Virus record (IMG/VR): IMGVR_UViG_3300042288_000504
Location: 1-39,858 of that record
Origin: a virus
Reading direction: 5' to 3' (one strand)
DNA length: 39,858 bases
A model generated the notes under the pieces. It ran no database searches, was not told where the DNA came from, and saw only the letters and a list, made by a program, of their open reading frames with translations. The position numbers and the translations under genes are program-made. Shown in pieces: positions 5,905 through 14,154 of the stretch (position 1 is the stretch's first letter; each line of letters opens with the position of its first letter).

Positions 5905-6230
5905 AAGAACGGCTCTTCCATCACCTCCGCCACCACGCCATCGGTGGCGGCAGCCAAGCTCTGAGCAGCAGCAGCAGCAGCAGCCTGCGGCGGCTCCCAT
6001 CCCATTGGCGGTTGCGCCACAGCGCTCACATAGGCAAGCCCCTTGCTGCTGGTTTTCTTCCAGCCGCTGATCGGTACCTGCACGCTGCCGTATTGATCTG
6101 GAGTCTGGCTAATCACGAATGCGCAGAACGCATCGAGCTCCTCCACCTTCACGCTCATCATTCCGCTGAAATCCACCTTGCTCTCAGGCTTGGTGGATTT
6201 GAAGATCGCCAGGTTCAGCTTGAAGCTCAT
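5901..6230 (-). CDS. Probable SSB-like ssDNA-binding protein, cassette 2 (109 aa)
   Basis: Start at ATG 6230 (MSFKLNLAIFKSTKPESKVD), preceded by CCCCGGAGAAC. It occupies the position that SSB has in cassette 1. It is not a recognisable canonical OB-fold SSB, but it has a beta-rich N-terminal 75 residues, an Ala/Gln-rich flexible linker (QAAAAAAAQSLAAA) and an acidic-aromatic tip (EVMEEPFF) very like a bacterial SSB tail. SSB-like function is inferred from context and tail. Confidence 0.6.
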   Translation of the reverse strand: MSFKLNLAIFKSTKPESKVDFSGMMSVKVEELDAFCAFVISQTPDQYGSVQVPISGWKKTSSKGLAYVSAVAQPPMGWEPPQAAAAAAAQSLAAATDGVVAEVMEEPFF

Positions 6231-6418
6231 TGTTCTCCGGGGTTGATGGTGTTGGCCTGTTCGTATTGCTCCACCTCGGCCAAGGGGTAGAGCACGAAAC
6301 CGGGCGTGCGGAAGTACGCAGGCCCTTTGCCGGTCTTGCGCCATCGCAGCAGCGTGTCACGACTGACACCCCACCGCTGGCATAACTGCGTGGCGGTTAA
6401 GTAGTCAGAAGATCTCAT
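6227..6418 (-). CDS. Small HTH DNA-binding protein, cassette 2 (63 aa)
   Basis: YLTATQLCQRWGVSRDTLLR followed by W.KTGKGPAYFRTPGFVLYPL is an AlpA/MerR-like DNA-binding domain, alignable with the cassette 1 protein at 2251. Start could be ATG 6418 or 6424; both overlap the RecT 3' end. The order nuclease-RecT-HTH-SSB is the same as in cassette 1, with 4-base overlap to the SSB-like gene. Confidence 0.75.
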   Translation of the reverse strand: MRSSDYLTATQLCQRWGVSRDTLLRWRKTGKGPAYFRTPGFVLYPLAEVEQYEQANTINPGEQ

Positions 6419-7073
6419 CGTCATCCGTTGCAGCGGCTGATGTTTCGGGCTGCAGCTTGGCATTCAAATCAGCCACGCTTGTGGTTGCCGGTGCTGCGCT
6501 CACTGTTACTGGCTGCACGTCCAACACCTCCTCCTGGCTCTGCATACCGAGCAGCATGTCACTCGCATATAGCCGACCCCAGAAGGCCGCGGCGCGGTAG
6601 CGGATCATCAGCTCCGGCATGGTCTGCCACTTGCTGCCGCTCTTAGTGGCCCATCCTTCCTTCTTGGCCATCGCCATGGTGACCGTTGGCCCTTTCAGTT
6701 CTTGGCTGCTGGCCAGATCGGTGGCCACTGCATAGCAGGCCAGGCCATCGCCTTCACCGCTCATCTCAAATCGCAACGGGCTGAAGCGGCCGCAGCCGTT
6801 CACCATCGCAATGATGAAGCTGCTGCTCCACGATGGGCGGCCGTGGATCACGTGCAGATGCTGCATGGCAAGAAATGGGCTGATGCCCATCCGGCCTGCA
6901 ATCTCGAGCGCGACGAGGCAGTTGGCAAAGCCCTGCTGCCCTTGGAACTGCGGCGGGATCAGCGTGCTGCTGGCGAGGGCCTTGGCGATACGCTGCGCAT
7001 CCTCGAATGCTTGAATGCCGGAAAAGACTGAGCCTCCCGGTTGCGTGGTGGTGAGTGCTGTGGATTCAGTCAT
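6405..7073 (-). CDS. RecT-like single-strand annealing protein (222 aa)
   Basis: Matches the RecT-type phage recombinase pattern: FANCLVALEIAGRMGISPFL, AMQHLHVIHGRPSWSSSFII, then a beta region and KWQTMPELMIRYRAAAFWGR before LYASDMLLGM. It is clearly different in sequence from the Bet protein at 2453 but sits in the equivalent place. The C-terminal 40 residues look disordered and end AATDDDEIF, resembling the DDDIPF tip of E. coli SSB. TGATG overlap with the upstream nuclease. Confidence 0.8.
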   Translation of the reverse strand: MTESTALTTTQPGGSVFSGIQAFEDAQRIAKALASSTLIPPQFQGQQGFANCLVALEIAGRMGISPFLAMQHLHVIHGRPSWSSSFIIAMVNGCGRFSPLRFEMSGEGDGLACYAVATDLASSQELKGPTVTMAMAKKEGWATKSGSKWQTMPELMIRYRAAAFWGRLYASDMLLGMQSQEEVLDVQPVTVSAAPATTSVADLNAKLQPETSAAATDDDEIF

Positions 7074-7909
7074 CAGTACATCTCGATCTCGGTGAGCTGT
7101 TGCTGCGCGCCACTGGCGCCTGTCATCCAGCCCGGCAGGCTGATGGTTTCGATCTGATCGCTGTAGCTCGGCCAGCTGTCAGCAGCGCGGCAGGTGGCCA
7201 GCTTGCCAAGATCCTTCAATGCCTGTTCGTAGCCGCGATCAGTCATTACCTCATCAGCGGCATAAACCGCCACGGCATATGGCGCGGTCGATTCCACACA
7301 GATGAAGATGAACTGATCCGGGCGCTTGCCGGTGGCCTGCTCAACCCCGTTCAGATACCAAGCTGCCTGCACGTGGTAGCGGTAATCATCGATGCTGCGC
7401 ATGAAGCCGCGCGGGCTGGCGTCTCTGGTGGTTTTGAGATCCACCATGATGCTGCCGTCATCAGTCAGCCAATCCGGCCGGCACTTGCACTCCATCCCAT
7501 AGGTGGCGTCTGTCCACATGTGCGTGGTCTCAGCCTTGCCCGGCAGCCCTAGCAGCATTGCAGCACCGGGATGGCGCATGATGCTGCGCCCCATGGCCAT
7601 CACCACCTCGGCATCGTCGGCGGTGATCACGGTCTTGCCAGCAGCAGCGGTCTCGAACGCTGCATAGGACTCCTTGCCGGCCTTGGTGCGGCGATCCATG
7701 GCAGGCGCTACGGCGATCTCTTCATCCCATCTGCTCAGCTCAAGCACGTGCGTGTGCAACGCAGTGCCAAGGCGCATGGCAGCAGATGGCTCCGGCGTGA
7801 TGCGGTTCGGATCCAAGTAGCGCGACCAGTAGTGCAGCCCTGATCGCGCGATGAGATCCAGGTGAGACTTTGAGACGGCCGGATGCGCGTGGTACGCAGT
7901 GTTGTCCAT
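7073..7909 (-). CDS. PD-(D/E)XK exonuclease (DUF3799/RecE-like), cassette 2 (278 aa)
   Basis: Paralogue of 3186-3974: AYHAHPAVSKSHLDLIARSG and HYWSRYLDP at the start, RLGTALHTHVLE near residue 47, nuclease core CKCRPDWLTDDGSIMVDLKTT-like with D and DxK, then YRYHVQAAWYLNGV. Predicted dsDNA-end resection partner of the RecT-like protein. It is the promoter-proximal gene of the minus transcript starting in the 7910-8000 control region; a possible TAGTAT -10 lies 23 bases upstream of its ATG. Confidence 0.87.
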   Translation of the reverse strand: MDNTAYHAHPAVSKSHLDLIARSGLHYWSRYLDPNRITPEPSAAMRLGTALHTHVLELSRWDEEIAVAPAMDRRTKAGKESYAAFETAAAGKTVITADDAEVVMAMGRSIMRHPGAAMLLGLPGKAETTHMWTDATYGMECKCRPDWLTDDGSIMVDLKTTRDASPRGFMRSIDDYRYHVQAAWYLNGVEQATGKRPDQFIFICVESTAPYAVAVYAADEVMTDRGYEQALKDLGKLATCRAADSWPSYSDQIETISLPGWMTGASGAQQQLTEIEMY

Positions 7910-7957
7910 AGTTGCGGGCAGTTGCGGCCAAATACTAGCAGTTGCGGCAAGCTGCGC
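7910..7957. promoter_or_regulatory. Divergent control region with helically phased AGTTGCGG repeats
   Basis: AGTTGCGG occurs at 7910, 7920 and 7940, with a weaker match (AGCTGCGC) at 7950, all on the same strand and in register at 10-bp steps. They flank the only A/T-rich spot (AATACTA; TAGTAT on the reverse strand). The region separates the minus recombination transcript from the plus replication transcript. Most likely an operator array for a small HTH protein. Confidence 0.55.
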
Positions 7958-7971
7958 TACTCTACCGAGCG

Positions 7972-7984
7972 CTGGGATACCCAG
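7972..7984 (+). other. Short leader hairpin before helicase-methyltransferase
   Basis: CTGGG-ATA-CCCAG, a 5-bp perfect stem, lies 16 bases before ATG 8001 in the untranslated leader. It may affect translation start; evidence is only the sequence symmetry. Confidence 0.25.
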
Positions 7985-8000
7985 CCCGATCCATCCGCCT

Positions 8001-10268
8001 ATGAACTACTCCGCTTTTCTCGCTTCCAAGTCAACCGCCTGCCCACCAGCAGGATTCGATCCGGCATCCTTCACCGCTCCGCTGTTCCCCTTTCAGCGGG
8101 ACATCGTGACCATGGCCTGCCGTGTTGGCAGGTTCTGCATCTGGGCCGACTGCGGCATGGGCAAAACCGCCATGCAGCTCGAATGGGCATCACAGGTCTG
8201 CCGGCACACCAAAGGCAACGTGCTGGTGCTGGCACCGCTTGCCGTTGCGCATCAGACCGTGCGCGAGGGTGCCAAATTCGGCATCAGCTGCAGCTTTGCC
8301 GCCACGCAGGCTGATGTCCAGCCCGGCATCACGATCACCAACTACGAGAAGCTGAGCCACTTCGATCCATCCGCCTTCGATGGCGTGGTGCTGGATGAGA
8401 GCAGCATCCTCAAGGCATATACGGGCAAGATCCGCAATCAGATCATCGAGTCGTTCAGCCTCACTCCATACCGCCTGGCCTGCTCAGCCACACCAGCACC
8501 CAACGACCACATGGAGCTGGGTAACCATGCTGAGTTCATCGGCGTGATGACCCGCACCGAAATGCTGGCCATGTTCTTTGTGCATGACGGCGGCGACACC
8601 GCTAAGTGGCGGCTCAAGGGTCACGCGCGGGACAAGTTCTGGGAGTGGGTCTGCAGCTGGGCGGTGACCATCCGCAAGCCATCAGACCTTGGCTACGAGG
8701 ACGGCAACTTCGTGCTGCCGGCACTGCAGATCCAAGACTGCACGGTTGAGACGCCACGCGAGGCAACAGCAGGTGACGACGGGCAGATGGCGCTGTTTGC
8801 CATGGAGGCTCGTACGCTCAACGATCAACGCAAGGTGCGCAAGGCATCGCTCGCTCTCCGCGTGGCCGCTGCCGCCAAGCTGGCCAACAGCAACACCGAG
8901 CAGTGGCTGGTGTGGTGTGATCTCAACGATGAGAGCAAGGCGCTCACCGCTGCCATTGATGGCGCGGTTGAGGTGTCAGGCTCGGATTCTGACGACCACA
9001 AGCGGCAGGCCGCCATTGACTTCCAAGACGGCAAGATCCGCGTACTGGTCAGCAAGCCGAGCATCTTTGGCTTCGGCCTGAACTTTCAGCGGTGCCACAA
9101 CGTCGCATTCGTTGGACTGTCGCACAGCTACGAGGCGTTCTATCAAGCCATCCGTCGATGCTGGCGATTTGGCCAAGAGCAACCCGTCAACGCTCACATC
9201 ATCTACGACGTGGCAGAAGGCCGCGTGATCGACAACATCCGCCGCAAGGAAGCGGACAGCATCCAGATGGCTCAATCAATGGTTGAAATCATGAAGCAAC
9301 AAACCATGGAACAACTCAAGAAGATCCAACGCCAAGTGGCGCCGCACATCACTGAGCACAAGTCCGGTGATGGATGGGATATGTATATGGGTGACTGCGT
9401 GGAGAGCATTAAGCAGCTCGACGGCAATTCCATCCACTACAGCATCTTCAGCCCACTATTCGCGTCGCTTTACACCTACAGCAACAGCGACCGCGATATG
9501 GGCAACAGCCGCACTGAGCAGGAGTTTTTTGATCACTTTGGATTCCTTGCCAGTGAGCTGCACCGCGTGATGATGCCTGGCAGACTGATCAGCTTCCATT
9601 GCATGAATCTGCCCAGCAGCAAAGAACGCGATGGTTTCATCGGTGTGAAAGACTTCCGCGGCGATATGCTGCGCATCTTCCAGGCTGCTGGCTTTGTCTT
9701 CCATAGCGAGGTGTGCATCTGGAAGGATCCCGTCACCGCCATGCAGCGCACCAAGGCGATCGGTCTGCTGCACAAGCAAGTGCGTAAGGATTCAGCACTC
9801 AGCCGCCAGGGCATTCCTGATTACCTCGTGACCGTGCGCAAGCTGGGCGACAACCCCGAGCCAGTGGCTGGTCCGTTCACTGAGTTTGCCGGTGAGAATC
9901 CACCATCCAAAAGCGGCGATCCGATCAAGGACTCGATCAACATCTGGCAGCGTTACGCCAGTCCGGTGTGGATGGATATCAACCCATCAGACACGCTGCA
10001 ATACCGCAGCGCACGCGCCAATGAGGATGAGCGTCACATCTGCCCGTTGCAGCTGGAGGTGATCCGCCGCGGCCTGCAGCTATGGAGCAACCCAGGCGAC
10101 GTGGTGCTGTCGCCGTTTGCCGGCATCGGCAGCGAGGGCTACTGCAGCCTTGAGATGGATCGGCGCTTCGTTGGCTTTGAACTGAAGCCCAGCTACTTCA
10201 ACTGCGCTGTCAAGAACCTGACCAATGCACAATCAGCAAAGCAGGCGGAGCTGCTGCCATGCAGCTGA
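8001..10268 (+). CDS. SNF2-type helicase fused to a DNA methyltransferase (755 aa)
   Basis: Start at ATG 8001 (MNYSAFLASKSTAC); an earlier in-frame ATG lies inside the operator region. Residues 25-430 are an SF2/SNF2 helicase: ADCGMGKTA (Walker A, residues 49-57), VVLDESS (motif II, 132-135), ACSATPAPND (motif III) and QAIRRCWRFGQ (motif VI). Residues 450-750 are an N4/N6 aminomethyltransferase in which motif IV reads SPLF (484-487) instead of the usual (D/N/S)PP(Y/F), and motif I reads SPFAGIGSEGY near 704-714. Likely roles are DNA remodelling with protective methylation. It overlaps the next gene by 10 bases. Confidence 0.85.
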   Translation: MNYSAFLASKSTACPPAGFDPASFTAPLFPFQRDIVTMACRVGRFCIWADCGMGKTAMQLEWASQVCRHTKGNVLVLAPLAVAHQTVREGAKFGISCSFAATQADVQPGITITNYEKLSHFDPSAFDGVVLDESSILKAYTGKIRNQIIESFSLTPYRLACSATPAPNDHMELGNHAEFIGVMTRTEMLAMFFVHDGGDTAKWRLKGHARDKFWEWVCSWAVTIRKPSDLGYEDGNFVLPALQIQDCTVETPREATAGDDGQMALFAMEARTLNDQRKVRKASLALRVAAAAKLANSNTEQWLVWCDLNDESKALTAAIDGAVEVSGSDSDDHKRQAAIDFQDGKIRVLVSKPSIFGFGLNFQRCHNVAFVGLSHSYEAFYQAIRRCWRFGQEQPVNAHIIYDVAEGRVIDNIRRKEADSIQMAQSMVEIMKQQTMEQLKKIQRQVAPHITEHKSGDGWDMYMGDCVESIKQLDGNSIHYSIFSPLFASLYTYSNSDRDMGNSRTEQEFFDHFGFLASELHRVMMPGRLISFHCMNLPSSKERDGFIGVKDFRGDMLRIFQAAGFVFHSEVCIWKDPVTAMQRTKAIGLLHKQVRKDSALSRQGIPDYLVTVRKLGDNPEPVAGPFTEFAGENPPSKSGDPIKDSINIWQRYASPVWMDINPSDTLQYRSARANEDERHICPLQLEVIRRGLQLWSNPGDVVLSPFAGIGSEGYCSLEMDRRFVGFELKPSYFNCAVKNLTNAQSAKQAELLPCS

Positions 10269-11611
10269 GGTCTTACCAAGACCGCGCCATTGATGATCTG
10301 CGCTCGGCTTATCAGTCGGGCGCTAATGCACCGCTGCTGGTCTTGCCAACCGGCGGCGGCAAAACCTGCATCATCGCCGCGATCTCAGCCAATGCCGCAG
10401 CACGAGGCCGTCACGTCCTGATACTGGTGCATCGCCGTGAGCTGATCCACCAGACCAGCAGCAAGCTCGCATGGGTCGGCCTCGAGCACGGCATCATCGC
10501 CGCAGGCATTTCGCCATCTGATCACGCGGTGCAGATCGCATCCATCCAGACACTCGCGCGCCGGCTAAGCCGGCTGGACTGGCAACCGACGCTGATCATC
10601 ATTGATGAGGCCCACCACGCCACTGCGGGGCAGTGGGCGCGCATCCTCGATCACTGGCCAGACGCCTACCGTCTTGGTGTCACCGCCACGCCATGCCGTC
10701 TAGATGGCTGCGGACTGCGCGGCACTTTTGACACCATGGTGCTCGGCCCATCAGTGGCTGATCTGATCTTCACTGGCTACCTATCGCCAGCGCGGATCTA
10801 TGCACCGCCAATGGTCGCTGATCTGCAGGGCATCCGCTCCCGTGGTGGTGATTACGCCAACGATCAGGCCGCGGCCGCTATGGATCGGCCAACCGTCACT
10901 GGTGATGCCATCAGCCATTACCAGCGCCTTGCAGCAGGCCAGCAAGCGATCGCGTTCTGCTGCAATGTCGCCCATGCCGTCTCAGTGTGCGACGCATTTA
11001 AGACGGCAGGTATTGGCGCTGAACTGCTGCTAGGCAATACTCCAGACCGCGAGCAGGTGGTGGCCGATTTCGCAGCACATCGCATCCGCGTGCTCGTCAC
11101 CGTCGACGTAGTGAGCGAGGGCTTTGATGTCCCAGCCGCCAGCTGCGCCATCCTGCTCAGGCCCACGCAATCGCTCGGCCTCTACTTACAGCAGGTGGGC
11201 CGCGTCCTGCGTCCAGCGCCTGGCAAAGAACACGCGGTGATCCTCGATCACGTCGGCAACGTCAATTGGCATGGCTTCCCCGATGATCCGCGCGACTGGT
11301 CACTCGATGACCGTATGCGCCGCAGCAAGGGCACACCAGCGCCATCTGTACGTACATGCCCCGAATGCTTCGCAGCATTTAAGCCACAGCCGCAATGCCC
11401 GGTCTGTGGCGCGCAATGCGTGCCGATCAAATCACGTGTGATCCGTGAGCTGGCAGGTGAGCTGCAAGAGATGAAGCGCCGCACTCAGCAACGCCAGCAG
11501 CAAGGCCAAGCCCGCACGCTCAAGGAGCTGATCCACCTCGGGCAAGCCAGAGGCATGAAGAATCCTGTTGGATGGGCGAAGCACGTCTACTTCGCCCGTG
11601 GCCAACGCTGA
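10259..11611 (+). CDS. DEAD/DEAH-type SF2 helicase with C-terminal zinc finger (450 aa)
   Basis: Type III restriction/Ssl2-like helicase: QLRSYQDRAIDDLR Q-motif region, LPTGGGKTC (Walker A, about residues 29-37), IIIDEAHHA (DEAH), LGVTATPCRLDG (motif III) and LQQVGRVLRPAPGK (motif VI). The C-terminal 90 residues add a zinc-binding CPEC...CPVC motif (from residue 367) and a charged helix. Phage helicases of this type unwind or remodel DNA in replication and repair. It overlaps both neighbouring genes. Confidence 0.9.
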   Translation: MQLRSYQDRAIDDLRSAYQSGANAPLLVLPTGGGKTCIIAAISANAAARGRHVLILVHRRELIHQTSSKLAWVGLEHGIIAAGISPSDHAVQIASIQTLARRLSRLDWQPTLIIIDEAHHATAGQWARILDHWPDAYRLGVTATPCRLDGCGLRGTFDTMVLGPSVADLIFTGYLSPARIYAPPMVADLQGIRSRGGDYANDQAAAAMDRPTVTGDAISHYQRLAAGQQAIAFCCNVAHAVSVCDAFKTAGIGAELLLGNTPDREQVVADFAAHRIRVLVTVDVVSEGFDVPAASCAILLRPTQSLGLYLQQVGRVLRPAPGKEHAVILDHVGNVNWHGFPDDPRDWSLDDRMRRSKGTPAPSVRTCPECFAAFKPQPQCPVCGAQCVPIKSRVIRELAGELQEMKRRTQQRQQQGQARTLKELIHLGQARGMKNPVGWAKHVYFARGQR

Positions 11612-11948
11612 GACCACCCTCCAGCAGCAAATCCGCCTAGCCGTTGGCACGCGATCTGATCTGAGACTCTTCCGCAACCAGACCGGAGCCCTCCCCGATC
11701 CACGCACCGGCCGCCTCGTCACCTTCGGCCTAGCCCGCGGCTCCGCTGACCTGATCGGCTGGCGCACGGTCACCATCACGCCCGAGATGGTTGGGCAGCG
11801 CATCGCCGTGTTCACATCCATCGAAATCAAGCTGCCCAATGGTCGCGTCAGACCCGAGCAGCACGCTTGGCAGCGCACCGTATCGGCCGCAGGTGGCATC
11901 GCAGGCATCGCCCGCTCAGTGCAAGACGCAAACGAATTACTGAGATAA
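11598..11948 (+). CDS. VRR-NUC domain nuclease (116 aa)
   Basis: A compact VRR-NUC protein: RLFRNQTGALPDP, LVTFGLARGSADLIGW, IAVFTSIEIKLPNGRVRPEQ and WQRTVSAAGGIAGIARS. The catalytic D of SADLIGW and the ExK of SIEIK are intact. Stand-alone VRR-NUC proteins occur in phages next to helicases and probably cut structured DNA (Holliday junction or flap). Start may be GTG 11598 (overlap with helicase stop) or ATG 11568; GTG is preferred since the domain starts right after it. Confidence 0.85.
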   Translation: MANAETTLQQQIRLAVGTRSDLRLFRNQTGALPDPRTGRLVTFGLARGSADLIGWRTVTITPEMVGQRIAVFTSIEIKLPNGRVRPEQHAWQRTVSAAGGIAGIARSVQDANELLR

Positions 11949-11984
11949 CTACCAACCTGCCAACCTTTCTGCCAAACTCTGCCG
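11949..11984. repeat. 8-bp iteron-like cluster, left of primase gene
   Basis: Units CTACCAAC, CTGCCAAC, CTGCCAAA and CTGCCGGC occur at 11949, 11957, 11969 and 11979. They are the reverse complement of the GTTGGCAG repeats found at 14171-14253, so the primase gene is bracketed by inverted clusters. CCAACCTTTCT (11960-11970) is repeated exactly at 14098-14108. Confidence 0.6.
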
Positions 11985-12000
11985 GCCTCTCCGTAGCCAT

Positions 12001-14154
12001 GTGGCAGCCGATCTCCTCCACCAGCTCGCCAATATCCCCGACCATTGGGCCTTGGTGGCAGTCGGCAACGACAAGCGCCCGTATCAGCCTGAATGGCAAA
12101 AGCACCCCATCTCCCGCCAGCAGCTCACAGCTGAGATCAACGCCGGCCGTGCCGTAGCCATCGGCGTGATCGCTGGCCCGCAGTCCGGTGGCCTCCTCTT
12201 CGTCGATCACGATGGTCTGGGTGCCTCCGAGGTGCTCGAGCAGATCGGCGCACCACTGCGTGAGCTACCCAAGTCATGGGCCGTTACCTCCGGCCGTGAT
12301 GGCCGCGTTCAGATCATCTATCAAGTCCCAGAACCCTTCTGGGCCACCATCAAGACCACCAAGCTGCGCAGCAGCATCAAGGGTGAGCAGCTCGAGCTCC
12401 GTTGGTCTGGTTGTCAGTCCGTCGTCGCAGGTGCTCACCCCATCACCGGTGCCTACCGCTGGCTTAAAGGTCGCGCACCGGGTGATCTGCCCCTCGCTGA
12501 GGCGCCCTCACTCCTGCTGCAGCAAATGCAGCGCCATAAGCCCGACCCCGCGCCGCTGCTGCGCCTACCAGATACCGACGCACAGCGCGCACGCGATTAC
12601 CTCGCATCCATCCCAGCAGCCGATGCCGATGACTACGACGCATGGCTGCGCGTTGGCATGGCGCTTCACAGCGTCGGTGATGACTCGCTCCTGTCCGACT
12701 GGATCAGCTGGTCCACCGCATCCGGCAAGTTCGAGCCCGGTGTCTGCGAAGCGAAATGGCGCACCTTCTCATCAGCAGCTGGTGGTGTCAGCATCGGCAC
12801 CCTCGCGCACCTAGCAGGCCATGAGAAAAGCCGCCCGTCTCCAGCCGGGCAGCCGCCATCTCCGCCGCAACAACGCAGCGCGCCAAACCCTACCGCAGCT
12901 CACGGCAAGCTCCTCAAGCTCGAATCCAATGAGCTTCTCGAGCTCCTGCGTCAGCAGCTAGGCGATCGCCTCCGCTGGAACCTGTTCACCAAGGTGATCG
13001 AGCTCGACGAAAAGCCCCTCGAGCACATCGAGCACTTCTACCTGCAGCTCTCACAGCAGGGCGTCAAGGTCACCAAAGACCTAGCCGCTGATGCCGTCCA
13101 CGTCGTCGCACTTGAGAACCCATACGACCCCGTTCGCAACTACCTCGAGCATGTCGCTGATCACGTGCAGCCCGTTCCTATCGATCACATCGCAACCGCC
13201 TACCTCCGCCCAGCAGATCAACCCGGCACCCTCTACGACGCCATGCTCAAGGCCACGCTGGTCGCAGCGGTACGCCGCATCTTCGAGCCCGGCTGTAAGC
13301 ACGACTCCGCCTGCGTCCTGATGGGCCCCCAGGGCTGCGGTAAGTCCACCTTCTGGCGCAACCTCGGCGGCCTTTGGTTCAGTGATGCCCTACGCGACAT
13401 CGGTTCCAAAGACGATCTCATGGTGCTCCACCGCTCATGGCTCATGGAATGGGCCGAGCTCGATCACATCACCAACCGCAAGCACGCAGGCCAGGTCAAA
13501 GCCTTTCTCACCCAACAGACCGACATGTTCCGCGCGCCATACCAGCGCACCACTGAGGCATACCCACGCCGCTCGATCATCGTCGGCTCCACCAACCGCG
13601 ACACCGGCTTCTTAGTCGACGACACCGGCAACCGGCGGTTCTGGGTCATACCCATCACAGCAGCGCCACACATCCCCGTAGATGGCCTGCTGCTCGAACG
13701 TGACGCCATCTGGTCCGCAGCCGTCGCCGCATACCGCGCAGGTGAACCCAACCACCTCTCACGCGAACACAGCGCACAGGTCGACGCCGAAAACGAGTCC
13801 TACCTCGTCGATTCCCCATGGAAGGCCGCCATCCAGGAGTGGCTCAACTCACCCCGCAATGAAGGCCGACCCATCACCAGCGAGCTGCTCCTGACCGAAG
13901 CAATCAGCAAACCAGTCGAGCGCCAAGGTCGCGCTGATCAGATGCAGGTCGCATCGATCATGCGCGAGCTCGGCTTTGCCAAACAGCGCCAATGGGTCGA
14001 TGGACGCTCCAGATGGGTATTCCTTCCAACCTCAGCGGAGAGGTTGGCAGGCCGAGATCCATTGCAGCGCAGCGACTCCCCTAACCTTACTAACCTCCCA
14101 ACCTTTCTAAAGGATTTAATAAAAAGGGGAGAGGGTAGAAAAAAGGAGCTATAG
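12001..14154 (+). CDS. Primase-polymerase with VapE-like helicase domain (717 aa)
   Basis: GTG start at 12001. Residues 1-180 are a bifunctional primase/polymerase (Prim-Pol) domain: WALVAVGNDKRPYQPEW, IGVIAGPQSGGLLFVDHDG with the acidic metal site, and LRWSGCQSVVAGAHPITG. Residues about 200-280 form a PriCT-like helical domain (AWLRVGMALHS...KWRTFS). Residues 420-600 are VapE-like P-loop: LMGPQGCGKSTFW (about 440-452), LMEWAELDH, PRRSIIVGSTN and DTGNRRFWVI. The protein would prime and unwind at the phage origin. The 3' end carries iteron-like repeats within the coding sequence. Confidence 0.88.
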   Translation: MAADLLHQLANIPDHWALVAVGNDKRPYQPEWQKHPISRQQLTAEINAGRAVAIGVIAGPQSGGLLFVDHDGLGASEVLEQIGAPLRELPKSWAVTSGRDGRVQIIYQVPEPFWATIKTTKLRSSIKGEQLELRWSGCQSVVAGAHPITGAYRWLKGRAPGDLPLAEAPSLLLQQMQRHKPDPAPLLRLPDTDAQRARDYLASIPAADADDYDAWLRVGMALHSVGDDSLLSDWISWSTASGKFEPGVCEAKWRTFSSAAGGVSIGTLAHLAGHEKSRPSPAGQPPSPPQQRSAPNPTAAHGKLLKLESNELLELLRQQLGDRLRWNLFTKVIELDEKPLEHIEHFYLQLSQQGVKVTKDLAADAVHVVALENPYDPVRNYLEHVADHVQPVPIDHIATAYLRPADQPGTLYDAMLKATLVAAVRRIFEPGCKHDSACVLMGPQGCGKSTFWRNLGGLWFSDALRDIGSKDDLMVLHRSWLMEWAELDHITNRKHAGQVKAFLTQQTDMFRAPYQRTTEAYPRRSIIVGSTNRDTGFLVDDTGNRRFWVIPITAAPHIPVDGLLLERDAIWSAAVAAYRAGEPNHLSREHSAQVDAENESYLVDSPWKAAIQEWLNSPRNEGRPITSELLLTEAISKPVERQGRADQMQVASIMRELGFAKQRQWVDGRSRWVFLPTSAERLAGRDPLQRSDSPNLTNLPTFLKDLIKRGEGRKKEL

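Noticed and set aside
5608-6000. A 130-residue minus-strand frame rich in Cys/Gly between the zinc-ribbon and SSB-like genes
   Set aside because: It overlaps three better-supported genes and its composition (runs of Cys and Gly) comes from reading the Ala/Gln repeat of the SSB-like gene out of frame.
11568-11600. ATG 11568 as the start of the VRR-NUC gene
   Set aside because: The extra 10 residues (MDGRSTSTSP) are not part of the domain and lie wholly within the helicase gene; GTG 11598 fits better, though this is not certain.
12188-12814. A 208-residue plus-strand frame inside the primase gene
   Set aside because: Serine/proline/alanine-rich composition of a frame-shifted reading; the Prim-Pol domain occupies the correct frame.
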